DNA of 64,000 nt from contig CM046303.1 of assembly GCA_025267735.1 (NCBI GenBank), positions 17,288,403 to 17,352,402 on the forward strand, in the 5' to 3' direction. This document shows positions 54,801-64,000 of the stretch, one piece after another; the stretch's first letter is position 1, and each line of letters opens with the position of its first letter. Position numbers and translations under genes: made by a program. The stretch comes from Mactra quadrangularis (lineage: Eukaryota > Mollusca > Bivalvia > Venerida > Mactridae). Under the pieces are notes generated by a model that was given only the letters and a program-made list of their open reading frames with translations, had not been told where the DNA came from and searched no databases.

Positions 54801-57800
54801 GATATTTACATACCTATCTCTACTTTCTGCTATAGCCCTACTTAAAGCCTCATATTCAGCCTTGGCTTGAGCTGATTTTATAGCATATTGACTACCTTCT
54901 TCTTTAGCCATTTTTTGTTTTAATGCAAATTGTACTTGTTCATCAGCTAGAGCTTGTCTTTCTTTATGTAACTGTGCCAGAGTAGACCTCTGTTCTTCTA
55001 ACAATGCTTCCTGAAAGTGTCAAAGATTTCATTCATTCTAAACACTATTTAGTTACCACAAAATATTGTTAGATTGAGAAAAAATGTTCTATCGTTTTAG
55101 ATAAATCAGTCTGACACAATTTCATGTCACCTAATACTAAGCATTTAGGATAGGGTGGTCTCCCAAAGAAACATCAAGCCAGTTTTGATTTGAATTTGAA
55201 GCAACAAAAAGATTGCTACCTAAAGACAATCATCCAGCATTTTCATAGTTCTACTACACTTGCAACTTACGGCAGCATTTTAATTCAGATACAAAAGCTT
55301 CATAAATGAGAAAGTAGCCTTTTCAGCCTATGTGACAAAAGCAACATGAGTTGCAGCATTTACACCTGAAGTATGAGCTGTCGTAAATGACCTTTGCCGT
55401 CAGAGAGACCTTGACCTTAGAGCTCCAGAGAAAAGAGTGCATCACAATGTCTAAATGTGGGGATAATTTGTGACAAGCTAACTTAAAACCATTTATTAGT
55501 AACATAATTACTGTCTGGGCATGTACAGATAATAAAAGTAAAACATACTCGACTTTTCTCCATGTTAGCTCTCTCTCTAGCTTGATGATCAGCCCAGGAT
55601 GATCTCTCACTTTCTAATGAATTCTGTAAACTTTGTAATCTGGATTGTTCTTGTTTTACCTTCCATCTTTCCTATAAACAAACAAATGTACAGTAAGGTT
55701 AGTTTAAGGTGTACAATGAGCAAAAAGATATATTCTCAAACTTAGGGCAAAACAATCTTAAACTCAACTGAATTGTTTTATTCCTGAATATTAATAGGGT
55801 AAAGTTCCACTATAAAAACACCTTGTTTATCACAAATCACACAACTTTTGATAATTTTCAAGTCCAAATTACTTTCACATGCAAACCTTAAATTGTTTTA
55901 TCATTCTCCCTGACTGTATGTACTGATACATTGTACATACTTCACTTTCAAACAAACAATATCAAGAAGGAATATAAATAGCATATACCTCTTCTAACAT
56001 TCTAGTTTGTTCTCTAATCTGTAATTCTAAACGTGAAACAAGTTCTTGTAATTTTTGTCTTTCCATTTCATTATCTTCTTGTTGTCTATTTAATCTTTCT
56101 TGTAACACTAAAATAACACATAGAATATGTTATAACAAAAATACCATACAACATGTATAAAACTATATAGTAGATAGTAAAACCCTATAATTAGAATTTC
56201 AACAGAACCAAAAAATTAGTAATATACCAAAATGTATACCAAATTGGACAGTCTGATGTTTAAAAGGATTTTATGACAACTGCAATCATTGGGATAGTGG
56301 TTAGTTTACTGAGGCCCATATTATCAAGCGACTTATGACCAAATTAAGTCGTAAATCCTTCTATGTTGTATTGCTGAATTATTGTAAGATTTTTGATAAT
56401 ATGCTGCCCTGAACTTCATTAAAATTACTACAAGTAAGTAAGATGTTGTCTAGGAAAACTGTTAAGGCAATTCTACTATAAAAATGCAAGTGTAATAAAA
56501 CATTAAAGCAAAATTGATTTTAAACTAACCTGGGTCCCTAGCACAATTGGTAGAGCACTGGGATTTCAAATCTAGGTTCCTTAATGGGGTACAAATTCGA
56601 ATCCCACCCAGGGCAAATATTAAGGTATATGGAGAAGTTACCGGCCCTGTGGAAGGGTAGGTAAGGTTATATACAAGGGTCAAGGAAAGCTAGGTTAGGT
56701 GTACTGGTTTCTGTAAAATAACCTAAATTGTGTTGACACGATGTTAAACCTGTTTTAAAAAAAAAAACTTACTTTTAAGTTGTTCATCTTTAGCTCTCAA
56801 TGTTATTTCTCTATCATCAAGACCTTGTGCATGCCAATGATCAACTTTTCTTTGTAATTCACCTAAATCTTTAGCATTTGTTTGTATCAATTCTACAGCT
56901 GCTACCAGCGATCTAAATATATAAACACACACAATATCTACATAAAATGTTAAATTCATTAAAAAAGAAACAGTAAAAAAGCATTTTGATTAACTCATTA
57001 GAACCAGACAACTTGATACTCCACTGTATTTCCTATACAAGAGATATGATATTCAGCTTTTTATTATTTACTCTCATTAGTATTCGTACACAGTTAGACA
57101 GTGGAAGTAACATCCCATATTCATATCCTTATATGAACTGACATTAAATCAGAAGCCTCCAGCTACTTGTGTTCTTAACTTTCTACCCCAGCTGGGTGAT
57201 AACAAAAACATATACATGTATGTATATGTTTGGTATACATCAAATAATACATACACATTGCAGTGAATGTTATGTCCTCTATCTTAATCTTAATCGTATC
57301 CCCTCTACATGTTAAAGAAATATCTGTTACAAAATATAACATGAGAATTCAAAGAATCTAACTATACTGACCTTGAAGTATCATGACTGGCAGCAGCAGC
57401 TTCTATCTGTTGATCTTTAGATCTTTTTAATCTAGATAATGTTTCATCATGATCTTTCTTTATATTCTCTAAAGCTTGCCTACAAGAATTATAAACAATA
57501 CAACATACAGTGCCCTGATCATGCATACCACTAGAAAAATAGCTTAACTATATGTGATAAAGGAAAATATTCTAAACAACACTATAATTAAAAGTAATGT
57601 ACCATATATTGAATCATATGTTTATAAACAAATAAATGCAGACTTTGCAACTTGTACAGATAATTCTTCATTTTGTTTTTACCTTTATTGTTAAACAGGC
57701 AATGTTTAGACCCAAGGAAAAGGACAAGCTACATCGAGATATTTAACCAGCAGGGCTCACCATAAAGGTCGTCTGTTTGCCCCTGACAACCTTTATTAGG

Positions 57801-59508
57801 GTTCAGGCAACTTGTTACTGCTAGTTAACATTTGGTTTGAGCAAGTGAAATATATAGCTGGTTGTCTAACTGACCAACCTAAAGAAAAAAATAATGTTGA
57901 GCCCTGAACCAGCAACACCTACTAGAGTCCTAAACCTAATTATTCATCTGAAAGTCTGAGACTTAGTCTTCAAAAGTGCCAGGACCAGTCACTGCCAAAC
58001 ATAGCAGACTGTCGGACATATCCTGTAAAAAAATAGAAGGTCCGTCTAGATCTGCAGGTTTACACGACTTATTGTCCTGCAAAAAATTTGATCTCATTCA
58101 CACAGTTTTCTAGTCATCAAAATATGTAAAATCACTCAAATGTCTTTGGTCACGTAAGACTTGGTTTGGTTCTGTAAAGTTTTGATTTTCACAGGACCTA
58201 CGGTCCAGTAATAAACAGTTTTGTGGCGACTGACCAAGACGATACTTTACAAATAGGAATGTAAATTCTTTAGATTGAGTTTTATGTATGTATTTACAAG
58301 TCCTACCTTTGTATTTCCTTCAATCTTTCAATCTCCTGAGATTTTTCTTTCTCACTTTCTTCAAGTTTTTTATACATAGTTGTTAATAATTCAGATTTCT
58401 CCTCTTCCATTTGTTTTAATTTAGTTAATTGTTGACTTAGTAATTGTTCATTCTCTTCCCTCCATCTATAATGACAAAAACAATATTAATCCCTTAACTA
58501 ATAATATCCCCCTTTGTCTGTGTACGTGATTCTAATAATGTCTCTTTTTGTCCCCTGTGTCTGATTCTTATAGTGTCCCCTTTAAGCAGCAATTACTTGT
58601 TATAGCACCTTTAGCAAAACATAATTTTGAAATTTTGTGCAATGTAGACTAAACTGGACTTAGAAGTTTTTTGTTCTCTTTCCTGCCAGAAAAAATGTCC
58701 TCAAAAACATATAGCCACAAAACTAAAAAAAATGCTTCTAATGGTATTGCTAGGTATAAAATGATATTTCAACAAAAACTTTGCTAATATACCTTTGTTC
58801 TCTCTTACGGCTTGTTTCTTCCAATAAATTCATACGATTTCTGCAAATAAAATAAAACAAGCACTTACAGAGGATACTTGTTCAAATAGCAACAATATGG
58901 TATATATCCTTATAAATAAGACAGATTAAAACCAGAATCTATGTCCAGGAAACTGGATAGGTGAACAGACCAAGCTGTGACATAAGTTATACAGTAAAAT
59001 TTCGCTAGTAAGACCAGCAAAATCAATGTTCTTAATAGCAAAACGTTCTTATTATATAGACCCTTTTGTTCACAAATTAAGCATTTGGGTCTTAATAAAT
59101 GTAAAAAATTGCATGATTTTGAAATAACAAAAGTGGTCTTGATAGTGGAACTTTACTGTAAATACATGTACATGTAAAAATCTACAACAGTGAATAAAAT
59201 AGCATATATTTGTATGCATCACAAAAAATTCTTTTTTTAGAAAATTTTATGGATGAAATTTAACATTTTAAAAAACTCCACTCCAAAATAATCAGAAATG
59301 TTGAAAGGTGTTTGATTCAAATGGAATAGTATTAAACCAGAATAAGAAAAAAGCAATTAGAAGTCTTCATATCTTCAACTAAACTAGTATAAGACTATAG
59401 CACATACTTGTAAGAATTCTCTATAGCTGCAATCTCCTCTTCATATCTTTGTTTTGTACTTGTAAGTATATCTCTAGCATATTGTAACTCTACTTCAAGT
59501 CTACGGAT
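51725..59508 (-). CDS. FBF1: FBF1-like ciliary transition-fibre protein, C-terminal half (13 exons)
   Basis: FBF1 (Fas-binding factor 1, Albatross) acts at distal appendages/transition fibres of the basal body and gates entry of ciliary cargo. Thirteen minus-strand exons with GT-AG borders join in phase to 1695 nt, 564 residues and a stop. Almost all is charged coiled coil (QRYEEEIAAIENSYK, MEEEKSELLTTMYKKLEESE). Diagnostic stretches are DETLSRLKRSKDQQIEAAAA (compare RLKRLKDREVDAATSATSH of human FBF1, recalled), VELIQTNAKDLGELQRKVDH and the C-terminus RYWKMEAMK-DQKYLEEQSLYLHTLK, like human DFLE.EQFFLETLKK. Human FBF1 is about 1130 residues, so the N-terminal half is missing here; no further exon is evident up to 64000. 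Several MITEs and one SINE sit in its introns. Convergent with SPHK. FBF1 is the best match; another ciliary coiled-coil protein is unlikely. Confidence 0.87.
52183..52379 (-). CDS. FBF1: FBF1-like exon
   Basis: 197 nt, acceptor TTTTACAG, donor GTTAGT. TPPQGLLMPTSGYTSSSNGY is a linker, then ALNPALQLSVNTVDAVTESI and KADRSIRYWKMEAMK. Reading through the donor would end six residues on, which I reject in favour of the exon at 51725. Confidence 0.87.
52775..52895 (-). CDS. FBF1: FBF1-like exon with CxxC
   Basis: 121 nt, TTTTACAG / GTAAGT. ERLRLSKEKREHEKFRNTLL then CPNCRHPTRH: two Cys and two His within ten residues, a possible metal-binding knuckle. A Ser codon is completed across the next junction. 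Confidence 0.87.
53211..53348 (-). CDS. FBF1: FBF1-like exon
   Basis: 138 nt, phase 0 both ends, TTTAAAG / GTAAGT. EGQRKYEEGMAALNEAQRLE ... LLKMKEKEMTD, coiled coil. A GATCCAGG MITE copy starts only ~40 bp upstream of the acceptor. Confidence 0.88.
53388..53610. mobile_element. Copy of the GATCCAGG hAT-like MITE in an FBF1 intron
   Basis: GCCAGATCCAGGATTTTTTT, GGGGGGTCCAAACTTTCAGA, ACCACATTATACACTG parallel 8403-8687. The right end is lost. Confidence 0.65.
53949..54114 (-). CDS. FBF1: FBF1-like exon
   Basis: 166 nt, TATATAG / GTATGT. YDSMKESNRKEEDRLQEERR ... ANMIQEKSREIEETYA, highly charged coiled coil. Confidence 0.88.
54814..55010 (-). CDS. FBF1: FBF1-like exon
   Basis: 197 nt, TTTCAG / GTATGT. 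EALLEEQRSTLAQLHKERQA ... YEALSRAIAESRDR. A G-rich run (plus-strand 54783-54793) lies just past the donor. Confidence 0.88.
55549..55671 (-). CDS. FBF1: FBF1-like exon
   Basis: 123 nt, phase 0, TTTATAG / GTATGT. ERWKVKQEQSRLQSLQNSLE SERSSWADHQARERANMEKSR (one continuous run, shown in two parts). Confidence 0.88.
55989..56107 (-). CDS. FBF1: FBF1-like exon
   Basis: 119 nt, TTTTAG / GTATAT. LQERLNRQQEDNEMERQKLQ ... LELQIREQTRMLEE. Confidence 0.88.
56528..56757 (+). repeat. Full-length SINE family B, antisense to FBF1
   Basis: CTGGGTCCCTAGCACAATTGG, B box AAATTCGAATCCCACCC, GGAAAGCTAGGTTAGGTGTA and tail GTTGACACGATGTTAAACC with an A-rich end, directly beside the exon 56773 donor. Confidence 0.82.
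56773..56912 (-). CDS. FBF1: FBF1-like exon
   Basis: 140 nt, ATTTAG / GTAAGT. SLVAAVELIQTNAKDLGELQ, RKVDHWHAQGLDDREI, TLRAKDEQLK. One of the most conserved stretches. Confidence 0.9.
57372..57479 (-). CDS. FBF1: FBF1-like exon
   Basis: 108 nt, TTGTAG / GTCAGT. QALENIKKDHDETLSRLKRS and KDQQIEAAAASHDTS, the part most like human FBF1. Confidence 0.9.
57751..57906. mobile_element. hAT MITE, CAGGGCTCA ends, 156 bp
   Basis: CAGGGCTCACCATAA and TAATGTTGAGCCCTG. Flanked by AACCAG (57745-57750, 57907-57912). If the left junction lost one CA by slippage, the duplication would be the 8 bp AACCAGCA typical of hAT. FBF1 intron. Confidence 0.7.
57978..58240. mobile_element. Possible degenerate inverted-repeat element
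   Basis: CCAGGACCAGTCACTGCCAA near the left and TTTTGTGGCGACTGACCAAG near the right are partly inverse. Low certainty. Confidence 0.35.
58307..58465 (-). CDS. FBF1: FBF1-like exon
   Basis: 159 nt, TTATAG / GTAGGA. WREENEQLLSQQLTKLKQME ... SEKEKSQEIERLKEIQ. Confidence 0.88.
58793..58840 (-). CDS. FBF1: FBF1-like exon (48 nt)
   Basis: TTTGCAG / GTATAT. NRMNLLEETSRKREQ plus split codons on both sides. Its phase fits both neighbours. Confidence 0.85.
58992..59158. mobile_element. TA-flanked pogo-like MITE, 167 bp
   Basis: CAGTAAAATTTCGCTAGTAAG and the inverse-like CTTGATAGTGGAACTTTACTG, TA at 58990-58991 and 59159-59160. FBF1 intron. Confidence 0.8.
59408..59508 (-). CDS. FBF1: FBF1-like exon, most upstream one seen
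   Basis: 101 nt, ATTTCAG / GTATGT. IRRLEVELQYARDILTSTKQ then RYEEEIAAIENSY. Phase 0 at its start, so an upstream exon must end on a whole codon. Confidence 0.86.
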
Positions 59509-59932
59509 CTGAAATATGTTGATAATACAGTATAGGTTTGAAACCTTCAACTTGAAGATTTGGGTGTTCAACCATCCATCATTTTTGCTGTCCTTTGTTT
59601 CTAACAACTTTTCTAGGAGCTTAATCATTGGTAGATAAAGGAAATATAAAGTGCTGCCAAATAAAATGTTTGACCTGTGCAGGTAGTTTAAGCCGAGTTT
59701 GAGCTTTCAAACTTTAATGTACATATAACTCTTAAAATTTGTTCAGATGCTAGACCTTTCACATGATAATCAAATAAACCCCACAACTATGATTAGACAC
59801 AGGAGCTGGAAGCTTAAGGCTATCAAATTAATATACAGTATTACATGTTTTAGATCTTTTATGGTTTCTTTTTTACAGAAAAACTGAAAAACAATTACTT
59901 TTGAGCACAGAGTTTCTTTCTGGTAACATGTA

Positions 59933-60444
59933 CAGTATAACCTGCATTATTGGCCACCTGGAATAAGCGGTCACCTGCTATAAGCGGCCAGTCTGGCTTC
60001 CTCCCGACGAAAATCGTGCAATATTGCACCTGGATTAAGCGGTCACCTGCTGTCTGCGGCCAGTCATTTCCTCTAAAAACGGTCAATTTACCTGTAATAA
60101 GCGGCCACAACCGACCCGATTTTTTCAATTTTTTGAATTAATGTGTCACCAAAATTGCTTATCTTAGCGGACGTGTCAAATACTAAGTAGATTATCGATT
60201 TTTATGACGATGTATTGACGGGAACATGTTTAATCACGTGATAAGAATCTCATTAAATGTCAATGTTTTTGTTTGAAAATTACTAAAGGTGTCTCTTTGT
60301 TAGATTAATCGTTCAACAAATTGCGTATTTAGCTTAACTAGAGAAAGTTTTTATAATTACAATTTGTTGTAACGGCCAATCTAAAGTCGCTTATGTTTGT
60401 TTATAGTCGTGAATAACGATGTCTTTGTTAAAGATTATCAGTAC
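59933..60444 (+). mobile_element. Pogo/Tigger-like repeat, left part (split by hAT insertion)
   Basis: Starts CAGTATAACCTGCATTATTG after TA (59931-59932), then repeated words AAGCGGTCACCTGC, GCGGCCA and GGTCAATTTACCTGT. The same words return at 63675-63735, beyond the hAT element, so the hAT is nested in it. The right terminus is not seen before 64000. Confidence 0.6.
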
Positions 60445-60449
60445 ATGTA

Positions 60450-63400
60450 CAGGGGTGTGACTGGCCCGGAAGTGAAAAAGAGGAAATATTAGCTGGGGGC
60501 CAGGGGGCCGCTAGGGTCCCCGGTGGGTCCAGGGCAACGTCCTGGCCAGGGGTTCCAGGGGGCCAGAGGCCCCCGGAAGCTCCCGGAACTTACTGTTTTA
60601 CCAAGGGAAAAAATCTATTCTCCAAGCAATTAGGACACATTTATTTGACATAATATGAAAATTCTTTGTAGGATGAATAAAATAGTTCAAAACTTTAATT
60701 ACAGTAAATACATTTATTTCTTTGAGTATAGACATATAAATGACACATACTGAACTAACTTGACAATCAACAAAGGAATGAAAACAACAGAAGTGAAGTA
60801 AACACCTCTTCTTGTTTGTCATGGAGAAGATGGACCATGGGTTCTTTGGATTGGAACACCTTGATGTAATCCTTCATCATTGGTAAAACTGCTGTGTAGA
60901 AATTAAGAGTCAGTAGTGTCTTCTGCCCTTGATACATCACCTACAACACAAAAAGTACTACTTATGAGAACAGTTGCATTTGTATTAATGACAATAGTAC
61001 TGAGATAAGTGAACAGTACCTTCATATTTTAAACTAAGAATATATTAAGTTCTTTAATAAAAATAGGGTTTAATGACTAAATTATTGATAAGAGAAGAGC
61101 ATAACAGAATTTCATATACAATTCAACGCTCAGAATAGCTAGTACCTCTGGTCATCAGACTAATGGTATCTCTCTATCTGTATTTATTCAGCAGCTGACA
61201 CATGGGGCAGCAGAATTATACTGCCCTCACAGGTAATCATTTTCAACTGGTCACAACTAAATCAATCTTAAGTACTTTTCCTGCTTATGAAAAAAGCTTC
61301 AGTTGATGCTTACATGAGAAACTGCTTTACTATATGTGATTAATAATACTCTTGGTGTTCACTATTCCAATTATATTAGATAGTTTATTTGTATGTGTAC
61401 AAAGAAAATAAAATCTATAGTTATGATCATGATCATACCTTTTCCAAAATTGCCTTCTTTCGAACCTTGCCATCTTCAGTCATCTTCTTCTTACTCAAGC
61501 AATCAATAATTTCTCTGATTCATACTATCCCAGGTCTAGTGACTCCTTTCTTCTTCATAATTTGTCTGACTTCAGGCCAGTAATCAGCCTTAGATGACTT
61601 TGGAAGAAATGCATAATAAAACACTCTGTATGCATCCCACAGTCTTAAAGTACTAACACTTACATCAAATACAGAAAGCCATCTATGGCTCAAAAACCTT
61701 TCTGGTACTGTGAAAGGAATCCCAAGGATTAGACAAATCTCAGATAGCATTCCACCCAGATCATTACAATACTTATGGTCAGTATGAAGATTCTTCATGA
61801 GTTTCGACCCACGATTGAAATGGTGAACAGAACTGTTTTGTCCCATTGTGGATGTGGTGGCAAACATCCCCATCTATGTCAATAAGATGATTGGCTTTCT
61901 CCTCTCTGATACGCTTTTCAAGTCCATTTTTACACCCTCGCATTACTGCACAAGAGTCCATCAATATAGAAACAAGGTTATCCCATGGAATCTCATTTCC
62001 TTCCTCTAGGTCACAATATGGCATCAAAAATGGAATCAGTGTCAACTTTGATTAACTCAACTGATACTAAATGATACTAAACTTTCTGACTGTCTGCATC
62101 AAAGTAATTCACTAATACAGTTAAAACATGTTTATTACTTTTATTTATAGCCTCGTCCAAATTTAATGAAAATGGTGTAGACCTCAACTTATTTAATGTC
62201 TGTGCAGTTAAAGAGTTACCTAATCCATACACAAGCTTGTAAGAGGCAGATGTTCTATCCATTGAAAGACTTTGTAGAGCTTTGGGATCTTTTGCCAGTT
62301 CCTTGGCCAAATCAATCAAAACCGGTGCCATTGTGAAGGGAAGGTTGTGCTAGCCAGAATCATAGCCTGAAAAGATATAAGACTTATAAAACTCAAGTCA
62401 ATGTATTAAATATATGTTGACATGTGACAATTAACATAAGAGAAGTATGTAACTATCAATGTGTGATGTGAGTGGAAAAAATGTTACAGTTAGCATATGA
62501 AAGAAGTAAACATATAACAATATTAAAAGAAGTAAACATATAACAATCAATTCATGATATATATATATCATTTAACATATATGACATCTAGACAAGTAAC
62601 CGACTACACGCGACATATACAAATACATGCTGGCAGTAAAAGGTAAAGATGATGTGAATTTGTTAGACATGGCATAACTAAGAAACAATAGACATGGCAT
62701 AACTAAGAAGCAATAGCCAAGTGGATGAATAATTTCATTCGTAATCCTACATCAAGGTTAAATGTAATAAGCAACATGGCAAGCTTCTGGCTAAATGAAT
62801 CTTTCAAAGGGACAAACCAAATGCTTATCACAGAATGCTTTATTACCATCGAACAATTTCAGAGTTTGCAATACAATGCAGACAGAGGAAAAGAGGACAC
62901 ATGGTTACTATGACTCATAATTGTCAAATGACATGCGTTCATAGCAAACCCCTTTAACTGATTAGAAAAAAAAGTAATGCAAAAAAACAAACCTGGGCAT
63001 TTGATATCCGATCTTCTAAGGAAACACAAGGTTTTGGTGACTCAGGTTTCTTAGCAGGAATGTTCTTGAACATTGGATGAATGCCATACCCAACATTTTC
63101 TTCTTTGTTTGAACCAGTCATAGATACAGGTAACTTGAAATTTTCTTTGATAGTTTTAGATCGACGAATATGATCTGATGTTGAGCAACGATCGATGATG
63201 GCAATCTTTCCTCTGGATGCGTAATTAACAAATTTTTCACAAACAATACACTTTGCTTTACCGTCAATATCAATTTTTCTTATGCACGAGGACAACACTT
63301 GATCTTTAACGGACATTTCTAGCCATTCCCATCTGAATTTGTTTTTGCTACGGACGTCAACTTATAAAATTTCAGCGGAATCCGCTGATCTGTCAAGCAC

Positions 63401-63665
63401 CGTCGCCATCTTTAAATGCAAACAAATGATCGAGAGTAATTCATTGGATGAACTTAATTCTATTGACCAATGAGAGAGCGTTTAACATCGCACGGAAAGT
63501 TTAGTATACGGCGTTCATTGGAATCCGCGGAACCGTTCACATTTCGGCCCTCAAATTTTCGCCCCATTATGTTTTTCCGCGGAAATTTCGCGGTTTCCAA
63601 AAAAACGTCCCCGGGATTTTCGAAAACGCGGAAATCCGCCGATCCGCGGAAAATTCACACCCCTG
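60450..63665 (-). mobile_element. hAT-like DNA transposon, 3.2 kb, 5 bp target duplication
   Basis: Perfect 11 bp TIRs CAGGGGTGTGA (60450-60460) / TCACACCCCTG (63655-63665), flanked by ATGTA (60445-60449, 63666-63670). Subterminal regions are GC-rich and asymmetric (GGGGGCCAGGGGGCC at left; many CCGCGGAAAT words at right). It contains a broken, spliced transposase-like gene on the minus strand. CAGGGGTG ends are typical of hAT; 5 bp duplications are less usual than 8 bp. Confidence 0.85.
60767..63316 (-). pseudogene. hAT-like transposase gene, broken, four exon-like blocks
   Basis: Block 1 (63316-62993) starts ATG and has a BED-like zinc finger (KCIVCEKFVNYASRGK, H at DHIRRSK) and ends at a GTTTGT donor. 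Block 2 (62366-62077) has APVLIDLAKELAKDP and PFSLNLDEAINKSNKHVLTV, a DDE-type first-strand region; it starts out of frame by one base and ends in a stop. Block 3 (62045-61439) has EIPWDNLVSILMDSCAV, CHHIHN, then after a frame change NLHTDHKYCND, FLSHRWLSVFDVSVSTLRLW, and an in-frame TGA at 61522-61520. Block 4 (60940-60767) has FYTAVLPMMKDYIKVFQ and a stop. At least three frame breaks and two internal stops; no C-terminal dimerisation domain seen. Not functional. Family assignment is by TIRs and general layout. Confidence 0.75.
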
Positions 63666-63670
63666 ATGTA

Positions 63671-63745
63671 TTAAATTTGCGGCCACACACTCCTTCAAAA
63701 ATCGTCAATTTACCTGTTTTTAGCGGTCACGGTCAAATAAATTTG
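63671..63745 (+). mobile_element. Pogo/Tigger-like repeat, right part
   Basis: GCGGCCACACACTCCTTC, AAAAATCGTCAATTTACCTG and TAGCGGTCACGG continue the repeat words of 59933-60444. Confidence 0.55.
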
Positions 63746-63823
63746 AAATTAACAGCTTGTCACAAACAATGTTATCAACCCATCCAGTTGAGTCATTAAA
63801 CAGACAAAATAAATTATACAAGC

Positions 63824-63837
63824 GTCGTCACGTGACG
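63824..63837. promoter_or_regulatory. Palindrome with CACGTG core near right edge
   Basis: CGTCACGTGACG is an exact 12 bp palindrome in otherwise AT-rich DNA. It may be part of the surrounding repeat or of an unseen promoter to the right. Confidence 0.3.
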
Positions 63838-64000
63838 TTTGATTTCCAATATACAAATGACACTTGTCATCATTGAAAATCAATAAATAATAAGCTCTGC
63901 ATAAACACTTAATCTGCTAGTTTTACTCAGTTAGTTAAATTATGTTATGAGAAGGTTGTCTTCGGTTTGACAACTAGCGATTACAATTAATTTCAATACT

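Noticed and set aside
57978..58240. Second hAT MITE next to 57751-57906
   Set aside because: Kept only as a low-confidence repeat: the ends pair poorly and no target duplication is visible.
1..64000. CRISPR array, phage, operon or bacterial origin
   Set aside because: No regularly spaced identical repeats, no ribosome-binding-site-led ORF clusters; the spliced animal genes rule out a prokaryotic window.

Overview
The window is a piece of an animal nuclear genome, most likely a bivalve mollusc. The evidence is strong AT-richness, three spliced genes with GT-AG introns of 0.3 to 21.6 kb, and a dense load of repeats of kinds I associate with bivalves (tRNA-headed SINEs ending in 'GTTTAACGCCAT', 'AGCCGGATTTTT' repeats, many TIR mini-elements). 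The species cannot be named from the sequence alone. There is no bacterial gene structure and no CRISPR array.

Three host genes can be read by joining exons across splice sites. (1) The 5' end of ribosomal protein L18 (RPL18) is on the minus strand at 425-641, with an ATG-only first exon, an in-phase second exon and a 5'TOP-like start; the rest lies off the left edge. (2) A complete sphingosine kinase (SPHK) gene is on the plus strand at 5169-37882: six coding exons, 627 residues, a 21.6 kb first intron and a palindromic E-box just upstream of the start. (3) The C-terminal 564 codons of an FBF1-like ciliary transition-fibre protein are on the minus strand at 51725-59508 in 13 exons. All exon phases agree and the reading frame stays open throughout. 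Its N-terminal half lies beyond the right edge or in exons I could not find.

Layout: RPL18 and SPHK are head to head, 4.5 kb apart, with a dead Tc1/mariner transposase and LINE fragments between them. SPHK and FBF1 converge across about 14 kb of repeat-rich DNA (37.9-51.7 kb). From memory, human RPL18 and SPHK2 are head-to-head neighbours on 19q13.33, while SPHK1 and FBF1 lie near each other on 17q25. The order seen here therefore looks like an ancient bilaterian linkage group kept in one piece.

The rest is mobile DNA. It includes a 3.2 kb hAT-like transposon (60450-63665) with perfect 11 bp terminal repeats, a 5 bp target duplication and a broken spliced transposase, nested in a pogo-like repeat. 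There is a 386 bp hAT MITE with a perfect 8 bp target duplication, at least five TA-flanked Tc1/pogo-type MITEs, several fold-back elements, at least three SINE families, a non-LTR retrotransposon tail inside SPHK intron 5, a 46 bp minisatellite, and a pair of diverged ~400 bp repeats in opposite orientation that I cannot assign. I see no complete novel multi-gene system. The strongest points for follow-up are the conserved gene linkage, the possible CLEAR-type E-box of SPHK and several apparently undescribed non-autonomous element families.
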